The notes under the pieces: generated by a model
What the model was told of the DNA's origin: nothing
The model's input: the letters and a program-made list of their open reading frames with translations, nothing else
The model's database searches: none
Position numbers and translations under genes: made by a program
Assembly: GCA_900542065.1 (NCBI GenBank)
Contig: UQLU01000009.1
Location: 1-64,000, forward strand
Direction: 5' to 3'
Length of the DNA stretch: 64,000 nucleotides
DNA from: an uncultured Eggerthella sp.
GTDB lineage: Bacteria > Actinomycetota > Coriobacteriia > Coriobacteriales > Eggerthellaceae
Shown here: positions 35,330-43,676 of the stretch, piece by piece
How positions within the stretch are numbered: the stretch's first letter is position 1
How the letters are laid out: each line of letters starts with the position of its first letter

Positions 35330-35506
35330 TTTCAGATATCAGCATCTGTTGATAAAACCTTACTTGGAGAGCGCTACTTTAGTGAGTATGATTGGTAAGA
35401 AAACAAAATAAGAGAGCATTAGTGTGAGTGCTTAAAGACTGGCGGGTTCCACTTCTTTTCTAGCATGCAGCACGACTCTTTTCGCCGATCGTACAAGGAG
35501 GGCGCG

Positions 35507-36415
35507 ATGGGTATTCGAGTAAATGGCAATGTGATTGAAAGCGATCCAAATAAGAAATCGCTCGAGGCAGCTCGCGAGCTTTTGGACAACCCTGATTTTC
35601 AACCAGTAGAGCCGCGCTTTGCAGCAACAGTAATGTTGGTACGCGATTCTAAACCTGGTCAGACCAAGTATCGCATCGAAGATGGTAACTATCCCGAGGA
35701 TTTTCCAACAGGTCAGGAACTCGAAGTATTTATGCTTCGTCGCGTAAAAACGATGGATTTTGTGCCCGATGCTGTGGTATTTCCTGGCGGTCGCGTTGAT
35801 GATAAAGACTCAGAAAAAGGCCTTAAATGGGCTGGTCCTACGCCTACCGAATGGGCGGGCTATATGAATGTTGATGAAGAAACTGCTCGCAGGGTTGTTG
35901 TGGCGGCAGCACGTGAAGTGTTTGAAGAATGCGGCGTGCTTCTTGCTGGTTATGAAAACGGTGAAATGGTAACTGATTTATCTGATCCTTCTTGGCAGGA
36001 AGATCGCAGAGCGCTTGAGGCACATGAATTGGCGCTTTCGGAAATGCTCATGCGTCGCGATTTGGTCCTTCGCACCGATCTGCTGGGCCTTATTGCTAAT
36101 TTCTGCACTCCAGAATTCGAGCACAAGCGTTACGATACTTTCTTCTTCTCGGCGTTGATGCCTGAAGGTCAAGTGGCAGACGATAAAACAAGCGAAGCGC
36201 AAATTGCTGGTTGGGTTACTCCTTCGTATGCAATGAGGGAAGCAGATGCAAACCGTTGGCTCGTGTTGGCTCCTACGGTGTATAACCTAACGGCGATTGC
36301 AAATGCCCACGATGCAGAAACCTTTGTTTCGGCACGTCGTACGTTAAAGAAAATTATGTCAAAACCGTATTATCGCGAAGATGGTTCTATTGGACTGCGC
36401 GGAGAACTTTCGTAA
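35507..36415 (+). CDS. NUDIX hydrolase (NUDT19-like)
   Basis: This 302-residue cytosolic NUDIX protein probably cleaves a CoA derivative or another nucleotide diphosphate. The NUDIX box is split by an insertion, as in NUDT19/RP2p proteins: FPGGRVDDKDSEKG, then AAREVFEECGVLLAG, where REVFEECGV holds the metal-binding Glu. RFAATVMLVRD and FMLRRVKTMDF are the first strands. AAGGAGGG precedes the ATG at 35507. It is the first of three co-oriented genes (NUDIX, metallo-beta-lactamase, CaiB-type transferase); the second starts only 13 bases after its stop. CoA metabolism is a contextual inference. Confidence 0.85.
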   Translation: MGIRVNGNVIESDPNKKSLEAARELLDNPDFQPVEPRFAATVMLVRDSKPGQTKYRIEDGNYPEDFPTGQELEVFMLRRVKTMDFVPDAVVFPGGRVDDKDSEKGLKWAGPTPTEWAGYMNVDEETARRVVVAAAREVFEECGVLLAGYENGEMVTDLSDPSWQEDRRALEAHELALSEMLMRRDLVLRTDLLGLIANFCTPEFEHKRYDTFFFSALMPEGQVADDKTSEAQIAGWVTPSYAMREADANRWLVLAPTVYNLTAIANAHDAETFVSARRTLKKIMSKPYYREDGSIGLRGELS

Positions 36416-36427
36416 GGGGAGAATACG

Positions 36428-37381
36428 GTGATGAATTTGAATAACGCTTCTGAAAACTCCGTCGCCGATCGCCTAAAAGCTATTGTTTCGGGAGAGTTCG
36501 ACGAAGAGGAAGCCCCAGCACAGGACGCTACTTTTATCGTGGATGAAACTCCTTGGCGAGGTGGTCGGGTTAGTAATTTAGTAACGTGCCTTCGCGCGGA
36601 TAACCCCAGCCCCATGACCTATGTGGGCACGAATACTTGGATCGTCGCTAATCCTGAAAAAGTGCAGGGTGAAGACACGCAAGCTATCGTGATCGATCCA
36701 TCTCCTGAAGGCGATCAAACGCAGTGTATCTTAGATACCTGTGCAGAAATGGGAGTAAAAGTCGGCGCCATTTTCCTGACACACGATCACCATGACCATA
36801 CGGCAGGCGCTCGTGAACTTGCCGACAAGACAGGCGCTCCTATTTATGGCCCAAAAGAGGAAATGGGAGCGGATGCTCCTTGCGGACCTTTTAAGGTAGA
36901 CCATCTGCTTCAGGAAGGGCTTTTGTATCCATTCGAGGGTGCTCCGATATTCGAAGTGTATAAATTACCTGGTCATTCAAGCGATTCGATGGGTCTTCTT
37001 CTTTCCGAAGAGCAGCTCATGTTCGTAGGTGATGTTGTTTTTCGCCATGGACCTACGGTGGTATTTTATCCTGATGGGCATTTGGGCGACTATTTGGCAT
37101 CGCTTGATTTGCTTGAGGATCTAGTTAATTTGGGTAAGGTGCGCATTTTCTGTCCTGGACACGGATATCCTGTGACTGATCCCATGCGTGCGTTAGAAGC
37201 TACGCGTGAACATCGCTTTGAAAGGCTTGATCAGGTTAAAGAGGCACTTGCCTCTGGTGTTTCGCGTGATGCTGATGCTCTTTTTGACGCAGTGTATGAA
37301 GGTGTGGACGAATCGCTTCGCTGGGCATCGCTTCGCAGTATTGAGGCACAGCTGGTGTATCTTGCGGCGCAGGACAATTAA
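36428..37381 (+). CDS. MBL-fold metallohydrolase (LACTB2-like)
   Basis: This metallo-beta-lactamase fold hydrolase has about 317 residues. The metal-binding motif is FLTHDHHDHTAGA (HxHxDH), with a further His in KLPGHSSDSMG, Asp in MFVGDVVF and His in IFCPGHGYPV. The C-terminal region HRFERLDQVKEAL resembles the LACTB2 winged domain. LACTB2-like proteins next to NUDIX genes are a common actinobacterial pair; human LACTB2 is a nuclease, but a thioesterase-like role is possible here. Start: GTG at 36428 or ATG at 36431, both served by AGGGGAG. Translation is probably coupled to the NUDIX gene. Confidence 0.85.
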   Translation: MMNLNNASENSVADRLKAIVSGEFDEEEAPAQDATFIVDETPWRGGRVSNLVTCLRADNPSPMTYVGTNTWIVANPEKVQGEDTQAIVIDPSPEGDQTQCILDTCAEMGVKVGAIFLTHDHHDHTAGARELADKTGAPIYGPKEEMGADAPCGPFKVDHLLQEGLLYPFEGAPIFEVYKLPGHSSDSMGLLLSEEQLMFVGDVVFRHGPTVVFYPDGHLGDYLASLDLLEDLVNLGKVRIFCPGHGYPVTDPMRALEATREHRFERLDQVKEALASGVSRDADALFDAVYEGVDESLRWASLRSIEAQLVYLAAQDN

Positions 37382-37482
37382 AACACTCCGCTTGGAAGAA
37401 AAGCGTGCAACCAAAGAGCTAGTACTCGTACTATTAAGGCATAAAGAAATAAGGGGATCACGCTCAGAGGGAGAGGGAAACT

Positions 37483-38841
37483 ATGGGTGGATTGCAAGGA
37501 CTAAAGGTTGTCGATCTTACTATTTTTGCGGCAGCACCAGGATGCGCTCGTCTTCTAGCTGAATTAGGGGCTACCGTATACAAAATCGAGCGCGAAATAG
37601 GCGACGATCAGCGCACTCAAGGTGTTTCTTGGGGTATGAAATTTAAAACTGATATTGATGATGCAGCTTTTGACTGTGGCGGATTTAATCGCAAGTGGGT
37701 TTCGCTTAATCTCAAAACAGAAAAAGGTATGGAGGCTATGCTGAAGTTGCTCTCCGAAGCCGATGTTTTTATTACCAGTAATCGCACGCCTGCACTAAAG
37801 CGTATGGGGCTCGATTACGAAACGCTGCATAAGAAATTTCCTCGCCTTGTTTGGGCACAGCTTCGCGGCTATGGCGAACGAGGAGAAATGGCAGACGAGC
37901 AAGGTTATGATGCCATTACCTATTCTGCGCGCGGTGGTGTAACAATGAGCTTCCCTAATGCGGGCGAGCATTTTGAGGTAGGCAATTCACCTGTTGCTTT
38001 CGGCGATTGGAATTCGTCTAACGCTTTGGCAGTCGGTATTTTGGCAGCGCTGTGGAATGCGCAGCGTACGGGCGTGGGCGATAAAGTGGTAACCAGCTTG
38101 TATCACGTTTCTAACTGGGGCATGATGAGCGCTATCTGTGCACAACAGCAAGGTCAGCAGCATCCAAAAAATCGTGCTGAAGCTCCGTGTCCAACCAACA
38201 ACAGTTACGTTACTTCCGATGGCGTGTGGTTCGTAATGTGCTTCGGTAACTACAATAAATTCCACCGCAAGGTATTCGAAGCTATTGGCATGGATCCTAA
38301 ATATTGGGAAGACGAGTCCTATACCAGTTTAGAGGCACTTGCTCAAAACGGTAAAAATGTTGAAGTTATTGCTGCAATGGAGGCAATCTTCAAGACCAAG
38401 ACCTGGGCAGAGTGGAAGCCGTTTTTGATGGAGCAGGAACTTGCGTGTGAAAAGTGCCGCACGGTAGAGGATGTTTTGCAGGACAAGGAAGCTTTCGACA
38501 ACGATCAGCTCCGTCGCGTGTATTACGAAGATCAAGGTTATGGGGAAGATCATTCCTATACCATTACAACGGCGCCTGTTCGTTTGGCAAGTATGGGTGA
38601 CCCTGTACTGTATCGTTCTCGCCCTGTTGGCTATGATACGCGTGAGGTTTTGGAAGAGCTGGGTTATTCGGATGCAGATATCGACGTGTTTGATGCTGAT
38701 GGCTCGGTGCGTTGTTATGCGGGTGAGCCAATGCCCGAAAGCGTTTTGCAGCCAAGCTATGGCTTGTATCCTGCTAATGCTGAAGAGGCGGCCGAATTAG
38801 CAGCAGCTCGTGCTGCCGAAGAAGCTGCTGCGCGTGCCTAG
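37483..38841 (+). CDS. CaiB/BaiF (class III) CoA-transferase
   Basis: This is a class III CoA-transferase of 452 residues that moves CoA between acids by way of an aspartyl-CoA intermediate. It opens with LKVVDLTIFAAAPGCARLLAELGATVYKIE written in family style (shown only in part: LLAELGATVYKIE). The catalytic Asp is in DEQGYDAITYSARGG. RKWVSLNLKTEKG and AQLRGYGERGEMAD are conserved blocks. AGAGGGA precedes the ATG. The last 20 residues are Ala/Glu-rich. The relatives include carnitine, bile-acid and (R)-2-hydroxyacyl transferases; the substrate here is undefined. An acyl-CoA ligase and a crotonase lie within 7 kb. Confidence 0.87.
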   Translation: MGGLQGLKVVDLTIFAAAPGCARLLAELGATVYKIEREIGDDQRTQGVSWGMKFKTDIDDAAFDCGGFNRKWVSLNLKTEKGMEAMLKLLSEADVFITSNRTPALKRMGLDYETLHKKFPRLVWAQLRGYGERGEMADEQGYDAITYSARGGVTMSFPNAGEHFEVGNSPVAFGDWNSSNALAVGILAALWNAQRTGVGDKVVTSLYHVSNWGMMSAICAQQQGQQHPKNRAEAPCPTNNSYVTSDGVWFVMCFGNYNKFHRKVFEAIGMDPKYWEDESYTSLEALAQNGKNVEVIAAMEAIFKTKTWAEWKPFLMEQELACEKCRTVEDVLQDKEAFDNDQLRRVYYEDQGYGEDHSYTITTAPVRLASMGDPVLYRSRPVGYDTREVLEELGYSDADIDVFDADGSVRCYAGEPMPESVLQPSYGLYPANAEEAAELAAARAAEEAAARA

Positions 38842-38919
38842 TGACACAGGCGCGCGAGCGCTGTCGATTCATGGCGCTAGCACTAAAATTCCACTAAGCG
38901 TTATCCAAAATGGCAAAAC

Positions 38920-38968
38920 AAAGGCGGTTTGTACTGCTGCGCATTAGAGCGACGTGCAAACCGCCTTT
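38920..38968. terminator. Bidirectional terminator between CaiB-type and CpXC genes
   Basis: AAAGGCGGTTTG and CAAACCGCCTTT form a twelve-base stem with a 25-base loop. Flanking A/T runs are modest. Confidence 0.75.
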
Positions 38969-39004
38969 ATAGTTGTAAGTAAATAGGCGAAATAGGCATT
39001 ACTC

Positions 39005-39832
39005 CTAATCAGATATGGCATCAAGAACGTAATAGGCCCACTCTAAGTCAACTACGTAAGCTGATCTGCCAGCATCCACTTTCGTAATTTGTGCGAGGGC
39101 ATCTTTGTCAAACGACTCTAAGGCTTTCGCGAAAACTTCGTACGACTCCGTAGACATTGAGCTTGTAAACCCTTCGGTTTCTGTCTGAATATGGAACGTG
39201 ATTCTTTCGTCGTTTGATTCAATGAAGGACACCATGCAAGGGGTATCTTCAGCAATGCGATTTTGATGTTGCGCGTATCCAAGCACGCTCAGTTTGAGCA
39301 TTTCTATGATTCTATCGTCATATCCAGCTGCAAAAATAGCTGCTTTGTCCGAAAGTTCTTGCATGCTATCAACCATACGAAATTCAGCAGAATTCATTAC
39401 CTCATCAATAGAAGGAAGCGCCGCGAAGGTTTCTTCGGCCTGTTGTGTCATTTCGGGATCACCGCAAACGTTGTACACCATAAGCTTATGATCGGGATCG
39501 ATGAACATGCAAGGATGGTCCAAAATCGTACGGAATCCGCAGTGAGGGCAGGTGAAATCAGTAAGAGTTCCTGCGGCTAGGCTAGCTGCTTTTTCGGGAT
39601 TGTCCTGCGCATTAAGTACGGTCCAAATTTCGAAAGAAGTTTCCTGCCCGCAGTTGGGGCAGGAAACAGGCATCTCGGTAGACTCGGAAGGATTCCAAGT
39701 GGGACCTTCAGTTGCGGTTGGCCCTGAAGAACATGCGGAATCATCGGCTGCTACCGTCTCAGAAGAGCGTGCGGGGCCTTCAGTTTCAAGGCTAGATGGG
39801 TTTTCATTAATTGTTTCGTTTTCGGCGCTCAC
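39005..39832 (-). CDS. CpXC-domain protein
   Basis: This 275-residue protein contains a CpXC domain, a zinc-ribbon-like module of unknown function. The first cysteine pair is PVSCPNCGQETSFEIW (about residue 58) and the second is FTCPHCGFRTILDHPCMFID (about 93). The N-terminal 50 residues are acidic Ser/Thr/Glu/Pro low complexity. The remainder is alpha/beta without recognised motifs, and there is no signal peptide or membrane segment. The GTG start overlaps the region right after the crotonase TAA, with AAAGGA as ribosome binding site inside the crotonase end, so the two are translationally coupled. The functional link to crotonase is unexplained. Confidence 0.82.
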   Translation of the reverse strand: MSAENETINENPSSLETEGPARSSETVAADDSACSSGPTATEGPTWNPSESTEMPVSCPNCGQETSFEIWTVLNAQDNPEKAASLAAGTLTDFTCPHCGFRTILDHPCMFIDPDHKLMVYNVCGDPEMTQQAEETFAALPSIDEVMNSAEFRMVDSMQELSDKAAIFAAGYDDRIIEMLKLSVLGYAQHQNRIAEDTPCMVSFIESNDERITFHIQTETEGFTSSMSTESYEVFAKALESFDKDALAQITKVDAGRSAYVVDLEWAYYVLDAISD

Positions 39833-40621
39833 TTAGCATCCTTTCCATTGTGGCTCGCGCTTTTCGGCGAATGCCTTCGGGCCTTCAAGAGAATCTTCGG
39901 TGGCGTTAACGAGTTCTTGATAATAATCCATAATACCCCAGCCAGCACCAGGAAATTTATCGTCACAAGCAGCTGCTTCTTTCATGGCTGCCTTAGAATA
40001 CTCGATTGCAAGAGGCGCACTCTTTACGATGCCTTCAGCTAGCTTGAATGCCGTAGGAAGCAATTCCTCTTCGTCAACAACGCGGCTGACCAGTCCCCAT
40101 TCGTAGGCTTTTTCGGCATCGATATTATCGCCAACAAGGATAAGTTCGGCAGCATACTTCTGAGGGATTTGCTGCATCAAACGAAGGATAGCGCCATCGC
40201 CAGTGGATGCACGACCGTGGCGTGCTTCGGGCAATCCGAATACCGAATGACTGCTCGCAATAGCAATATCACAAGCAAGCACCAATCCAAGTCCGCCGCC
40301 AACGCAAACGCCATTTACTGCTGCAATAAGCGGCTTCTTAAAGCGATGCTTTGACATGCCTAGAAGCCCCCAATTTTCCTTACCTTCAGGTAAGTGGTAG
40401 GTGCCCGCAGCGAGCTCTTTTAAGTCAGCACCTGCGCAAAAACAAGTACCTGCATTGGTGATAATGCAGCAACGCTGTGTTGGATCGTTGTCCCAGCGTT
40501 CAAGCTCGCTGGAGAACTCTTCCATCATCAGAGAGCTCATGGCGTTGCGTGCTTTGGGTCGATTAAACGTGATAAGAAGAACACCGTCACGTTCCTCAGT
40601 CAGAATTGTTTCGTAAGCCAT
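39833..40621 (-). CDS. Enoyl-CoA hydratase/isomerase (crotonase family)
   Basis: This 262-residue crotonase-fold enzyme acts on acyl-CoA. The oxyanion hole is formed by CFCAGADLKELAAG and GVCVGGGLGLVLACD. Catalytic Glu candidates lie in FGLPEARHG. The C-terminus FAEKREPQWKGC is the family tail. GGAAAGGGG precedes the ATG. Length and signatures fit CaiD-type or general enoyl-CoA hydratases; specificity cannot be read. It is co-transcribed with the CpXC gene and convergent with the NUDIX-MBL-CaiB operon, in an acyl-CoA gene block that includes the ligase at 43677. Confidence 0.9.
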   Translation of the reverse strand: MAYETILTEERDGVLLITFNRPKARNAMSSLMMEEFSSELERWDNDPTQRCCIITNAGTCFCAGADLKELAAGTYHLPEGKENWGLLGMSKHRFKKPLIAAVNGVCVGGGLGLVLACDIAIASSHSVFGLPEARHGRASTGDGAILRLMQQIPQKYAAELILVGDNIDAEKAYEWGLVSRVVDEEELLPTAFKLAEGIVKSAPLAIEYSKAAMKEAAACDDKFPGAGWGIMDYYQELVNATEDSLEGPKAFAEKREPQWKGC

Positions 40622-40740
40622 AAAGATCCCCTTTCCCCATTAATCCCTAGGTTACAAATTCTATAAAATGCCGATTTTCAAGCTATTCAAACCTTTTGGT
40701 CATTCTTATTGTAAATCGCTAGGCAAGGAGTTCTGAGGGT

Positions 40741-40770
40741 AAAAGTGCTAAAGGCAGAAGTGCTGAAGGC
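40741..40770. repeat. Two adjacent 15-bp repeats before the cstA terminator
   Basis: AAAAGTGCTAAAGGC is followed directly by AGAAGTGCTGAAGGC (13 of 15 identical). The purine-rich style resembles the array at 14297-14476. Confidence 0.6.
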
Positions 40771-40804
40771 AAAAAAGAAGTGGCTCCAAAGGGAACCACT
40801 TCGT
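40771..40804 (-). terminator. Terminator of cstA
   Basis: Minus strand GAAGTGGTTCC-CTTT-GGAGCCACTTC is followed by TTTTTT. Confidence 0.9.
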
Positions 40805-40818
40805 AGGATGTTTGTTGC

Positions 40819-40917
40819 TCGAATTTGGGTCGAACTTCCAAGTTCGGAACATGTATTCGAATCCGAAACGATTATTCGAAATCGAAATGGACACCTCAAA
40901 CTCGAAACAAACTCGAA
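40819..40917. repeat. TCGAA-rich tract in the cstA 3' untranslated region
   Basis: TCGAA occurs seven times in 99 bases (40819, 40830, 40857, 40876, 40882, 40902, 40913), plus near-matches TCCGAA and TTCGGAA. The tract begins two bases after the cstA stop and ends shortly before its terminator. Confidence 0.7.
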
Positions 40918-40918
40918 T

Positions 40919-42709
40919 TTAAGCTTCTTGAGGCTTTTTCTTGCCGAAGATCGTCTTAGCGCCCTTGACTGCCAAAACGATAGCTAGAACAAACAGGATA
41001 GTCGCAAGAATTGCCTGAACAGCGGCGCTGAACAAATCGCCCGTACCTGCCATAAGTACTAGACCCTTGGCGTAGAGTGTCTGAACCAGGGAGGTTAGGG
41101 TTACAACAAGCATGAATACCATTGGGATGTAGAACATCTTGTTGTTCTTGCCTGCATTGCCAAGCCATGCGCAAACTGCCAGCAAAGCCAAAGCTGCAAG
41201 CAGCTGGTTTGCAGCACCGAACAAAGGCCAAATGATGGTGTAGCCCGTCATGCCTAAAACAATACCAATAACTACGGTAATGAAAGTTGCTACGTAAGGG
41301 TTCGAGAATACCTTGCGAGCGCCCGTTACGCTTTCCATGGTTTCGCCTACTGGGATCCAGAGTTCCTGGAACATATAACGTGCAAGACGAGTAGCAGTGT
41401 CGAGTGAGGTCAAGCAGAATGCTGATACTGCCAAAATAAGTAGGGTATAAGCAATGCTCTCAACACCTTCAAGGCCAGGGATGCAAGCAAGCATCTGAGA
41501 TAAGCCACCAGCGAATACAGCGGTTGGGGAAGCGTAGTCGCCTGCGCAGTATGCCTGCCATACAAAACCTACTGCGCACAAAGAAATAATGGCGAGTAAG
41601 CATTCAATCAGCATGCCACCATAAGCAATAGGCTTAGCATGAGATTCTTTTTCCAACTGCTTAGAAGTGGTGCCAGAAGCAACCAAGCTGTGGAAGCCAG
41701 AAATAGCACCACAAGCGATAGTGATAAACAGTACAGGGAACAAGAAGCCAGAAGCAGCGGAAAGATTAGTTACCGCAGCGCCTGTTTCTGGGTTAATAAT
41801 GGGGTTTCCTGCAGCATCAACTGCGGCATTGCTTGCAAAGAATCCCGTAAATGCAGGGATATCAAGGTTGGACGCATTGCCAGTCAAGCTTGCGCCTACG
41901 ATACCAATGATGGAAAGAATAATCATGCCATACAGCAAGAAAGAGCTGAGGTAATCGCGAGGTTGAAGCAGAATCCATACAGGGGCAATTGCAGCAACCA
42001 TGATGTAAACGCCAAGCAAAATCATCCATGTGGTGTAGTCAAGAGAAATGTAGGGGAAGTTATAACCTACTGCTACCAAAACCACAATGATCAAAATAGC
42101 GATACCGATATTAGCTACTGCGGGTATGTTGCGGCCACGGGTAGCAAGACCATAAATTACAGCGGCTACGATGAAGAGCATAGAAATCATAGCGGTGCGC
42201 TGGTTTGCTAAATTAGATGCATCGGTTGCATTAGCAAGACCTACTGCAAAGGTGTTAGCAACGATTGATGCGAATGCTGCAACAACAAGAAGCAGGGTAA
42301 GGTATGCAAAAATACAGAAAATGCGCTTAGCGGTGTTATCGATATTTTCTGCGATAACTGCTGCGATACTCTGTCCTTTATGACGTAGTGATGCGAACAA
42401 TGCACCAAAGTCGTGCATAGCTCCAAAGAAAATGCCACCAATAAGAACCCACAAAAGTACAGGTACCCAGCCAAATACTGCTGCCTGGATAGGACCATTG
42501 ATGGGGCCAGCGCCAGCGATGGATGAAAAATGGTGACCTAACAATACGTAAGGCTTGGACGGAACGTAGTCGATACCGTCTTCAAGTTCTTGCGCAGGAG
42601 TAGGTCGTTTGGGGTCAACTCCCCATTGTTTTGCAAGCCAGCCACCATAGCATACGTAGCCTACAATCAAAACAATGAGGCCGCCGAGTAAAACAAGCAT
42701 TGCGTTCAT
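40919..42709 (-). CDS. cstA: Carbon starvation protein A family transporter
   Basis: This multi-pass membrane protein of the CstA family has 596 residues. Relatives import peptides or pyruvate during starvation. Family blocks: GHHFSSIAGAGPINGPIQAA (about residue 58), GGIFFGAMHDFGALFASLRHKG, and SGFHSLVASGTTSKQL (about 340). About 16 hydrophobic segments are visible. AAAGG lies upstream of the ATG. A 176-residue unknown protein is encoded 29 bases upstream and is probably co-transcribed. The 3' region has the TCGAA tract and then a strong terminator. Substrate is inferred from the family only. Confidence 0.92.
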   Translation of the reverse strand: MNAMLVLLGGLIVLIVGYVCYGGWLAKQWGVDPKRPTPAQELEDGIDYVPSKPYVLLGHHFSSIAGAGPINGPIQAAVFGWVPVLLWVLIGGIFFGAMHDFGALFASLRHKGQSIAAVIAENIDNTAKRIFCIFAYLTLLLVVAAFASIVANTFAVGLANATDASNLANQRTAMISMLFIVAAVIYGLATRGRNIPAVANIGIAILIIVVLVAVGYNFPYISLDYTTWMILLGVYIMVAAIAPVWILLQPRDYLSSFLLYGMIILSIIGIVGASLTGNASNLDIPAFTGFFASNAAVDAAGNPIINPETGAAVTNLSAASGFLFPVLFITIACGAISGFHSLVASGTTSKQLEKESHAKPIAYGGMLIECLLAIISLCAVGFVWQAYCAGDYASPTAVFAGGLSQMLACIPGLEGVESIAYTLLILAVSAFCLTSLDTATRLARYMFQELWIPVGETMESVTGARKVFSNPYVATFITVVIGIVLGMTGYTIIWPLFGAANQLLAALALLAVCAWLGNAGKNNKMFYIPMVFMLVVTLTSLVQTLYAKGLVLMAGTGDLFSAAVQAILATILFVLAIVLAVKGAKTIFGKKKPQEA

Positions 42710-42738
42710 GTTTTATCAGCCTTTCTTGTCGTGTGCCT

Positions 42739-43269
42739 CTACTGCGCCAATGCAAGATTGCTGACAAGTGCTTCTTTGAGCTGTTTGCCAGCGGCGTTAG
42801 TTTCAATTTCTGTTCCAGGTTTGCGTGAAAGATCTACTACCGCTAAACGCAGATCGGTCCAACCGCGAAAACCTAACCAAAAGTTTTTACGGAATCGAAT
42901 TGACCTAACGCGCTTAAACGCTTCGTCGGTGCATCGATTGGCAATAATGACCAACGTAAGGGCAGATGACATGTGATTAGGCGAGGGGTCCACTTTGCGT
43001 ATAGCTTTGGTGGTCATGAAATTTACGGCATCTAAAAGATGCGTTTCATCAAGCTCGTCAACCATTTCAAAGAACATGAAGTCGTGGGTATTTACTTCCC
43101 ACAGTTTGGCACGCTTTGTTAAAACGTATTTTTCGCCATAGGTGTGAAATTCTGCAAATGCAGGAAATCGCTTTCCTTCAAAGAGATAGTCCCGTCTGAT
43201 GTCGTAGTATGCCTCGTGTGCCGCAAGAACGCGATTGAGCAAATCAACGCGTTTATCGACTGCGGTCAT
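42739..43269 (-). CDS. Unknown protein encoded upstream of cstA
   Basis: I do not recognise this 176-residue protein. It appears cytosolic, rich in Arg/Lys/Phe/Tyr, with no membrane segment. Notable parts are a helical N-terminus (LLNRVLAAHEAYYDIRRDY), a central acidic patch (FEMVDELDETHLLDAVNFM), and IRFRKNFWLGFRGWTDLRLA, which resembles a basic surface or membrane-contacting segment. A good ribosome binding site AAAGGAG precedes the ATG. It is followed by cstA after 29 bases, so it may regulate or assist that transporter. That is inference from position only. Confidence 0.75.
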   Translation of the reverse strand: MTAVDKRVDLLNRVLAAHEAYYDIRRDYLFEGKRFPAFAEFHTYGEKYVLTKRAKLWEVNTHDFMFFEMVDELDETHLLDAVNFMTTKAIRKVDPSPNHMSSALTLVIIANRCTDEAFKRVRSIRFRKNFWLGFRGWTDLRLAVVDLSRKPGTEIETNAAGKQLKEALVSNLALAQ

Positions 43270-43513
43270 GGGCTACTCCTTTCTTCATCACAAGGGACAA
43301 TCTTTTCTCTGAAATATGCAAGTCATCTGCAAGTTCAAGCGCGAAAGATTGTAAAGGTAGGTTTTTCATCAAATAGTGCAAAATTGTGTCGTGTGTCAAA
43401 AAATACTTTGAACGGCGAAGTAATTTCAAGAAAACTGCAGATAGCTAACTTAAAAGTAAGTAAAAAAGATAGGTTGAAAAGAAGTGCCAATTCTTCAAAG
43501 GGATGAAAGGCGG

Positions 43514-43549
43514 ATAAAAAAAGTAAGCCCGACACGTGGTCGGGCTTAC
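43514..43549 (-). terminator. Terminator of the acyl-CoA ligase gene
   Basis: Minus strand GTAAGCCCGAC-CACGT-GTCGGGCTTAC is followed by seven T. Between it and the ligase stop lies a GC-richer tract with repeated TTGGCT/CGGCT words (43590-43676). The rest of the gap 43270-43513 is AT-rich with no gene seen. Confidence 0.92.
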
Positions 43550-43676
43550 GATGCGGTAAGTATATTTGAATTGTGAAAGCGGCTTGATTGTTAGTGGCTT
43601 GGCTACGAGCAATTTGGCGCGGTTTGGCTTCTGCTGGCTTGCCTGCTACCAATCGGCTGCTAAGCTCAATCCTGTC

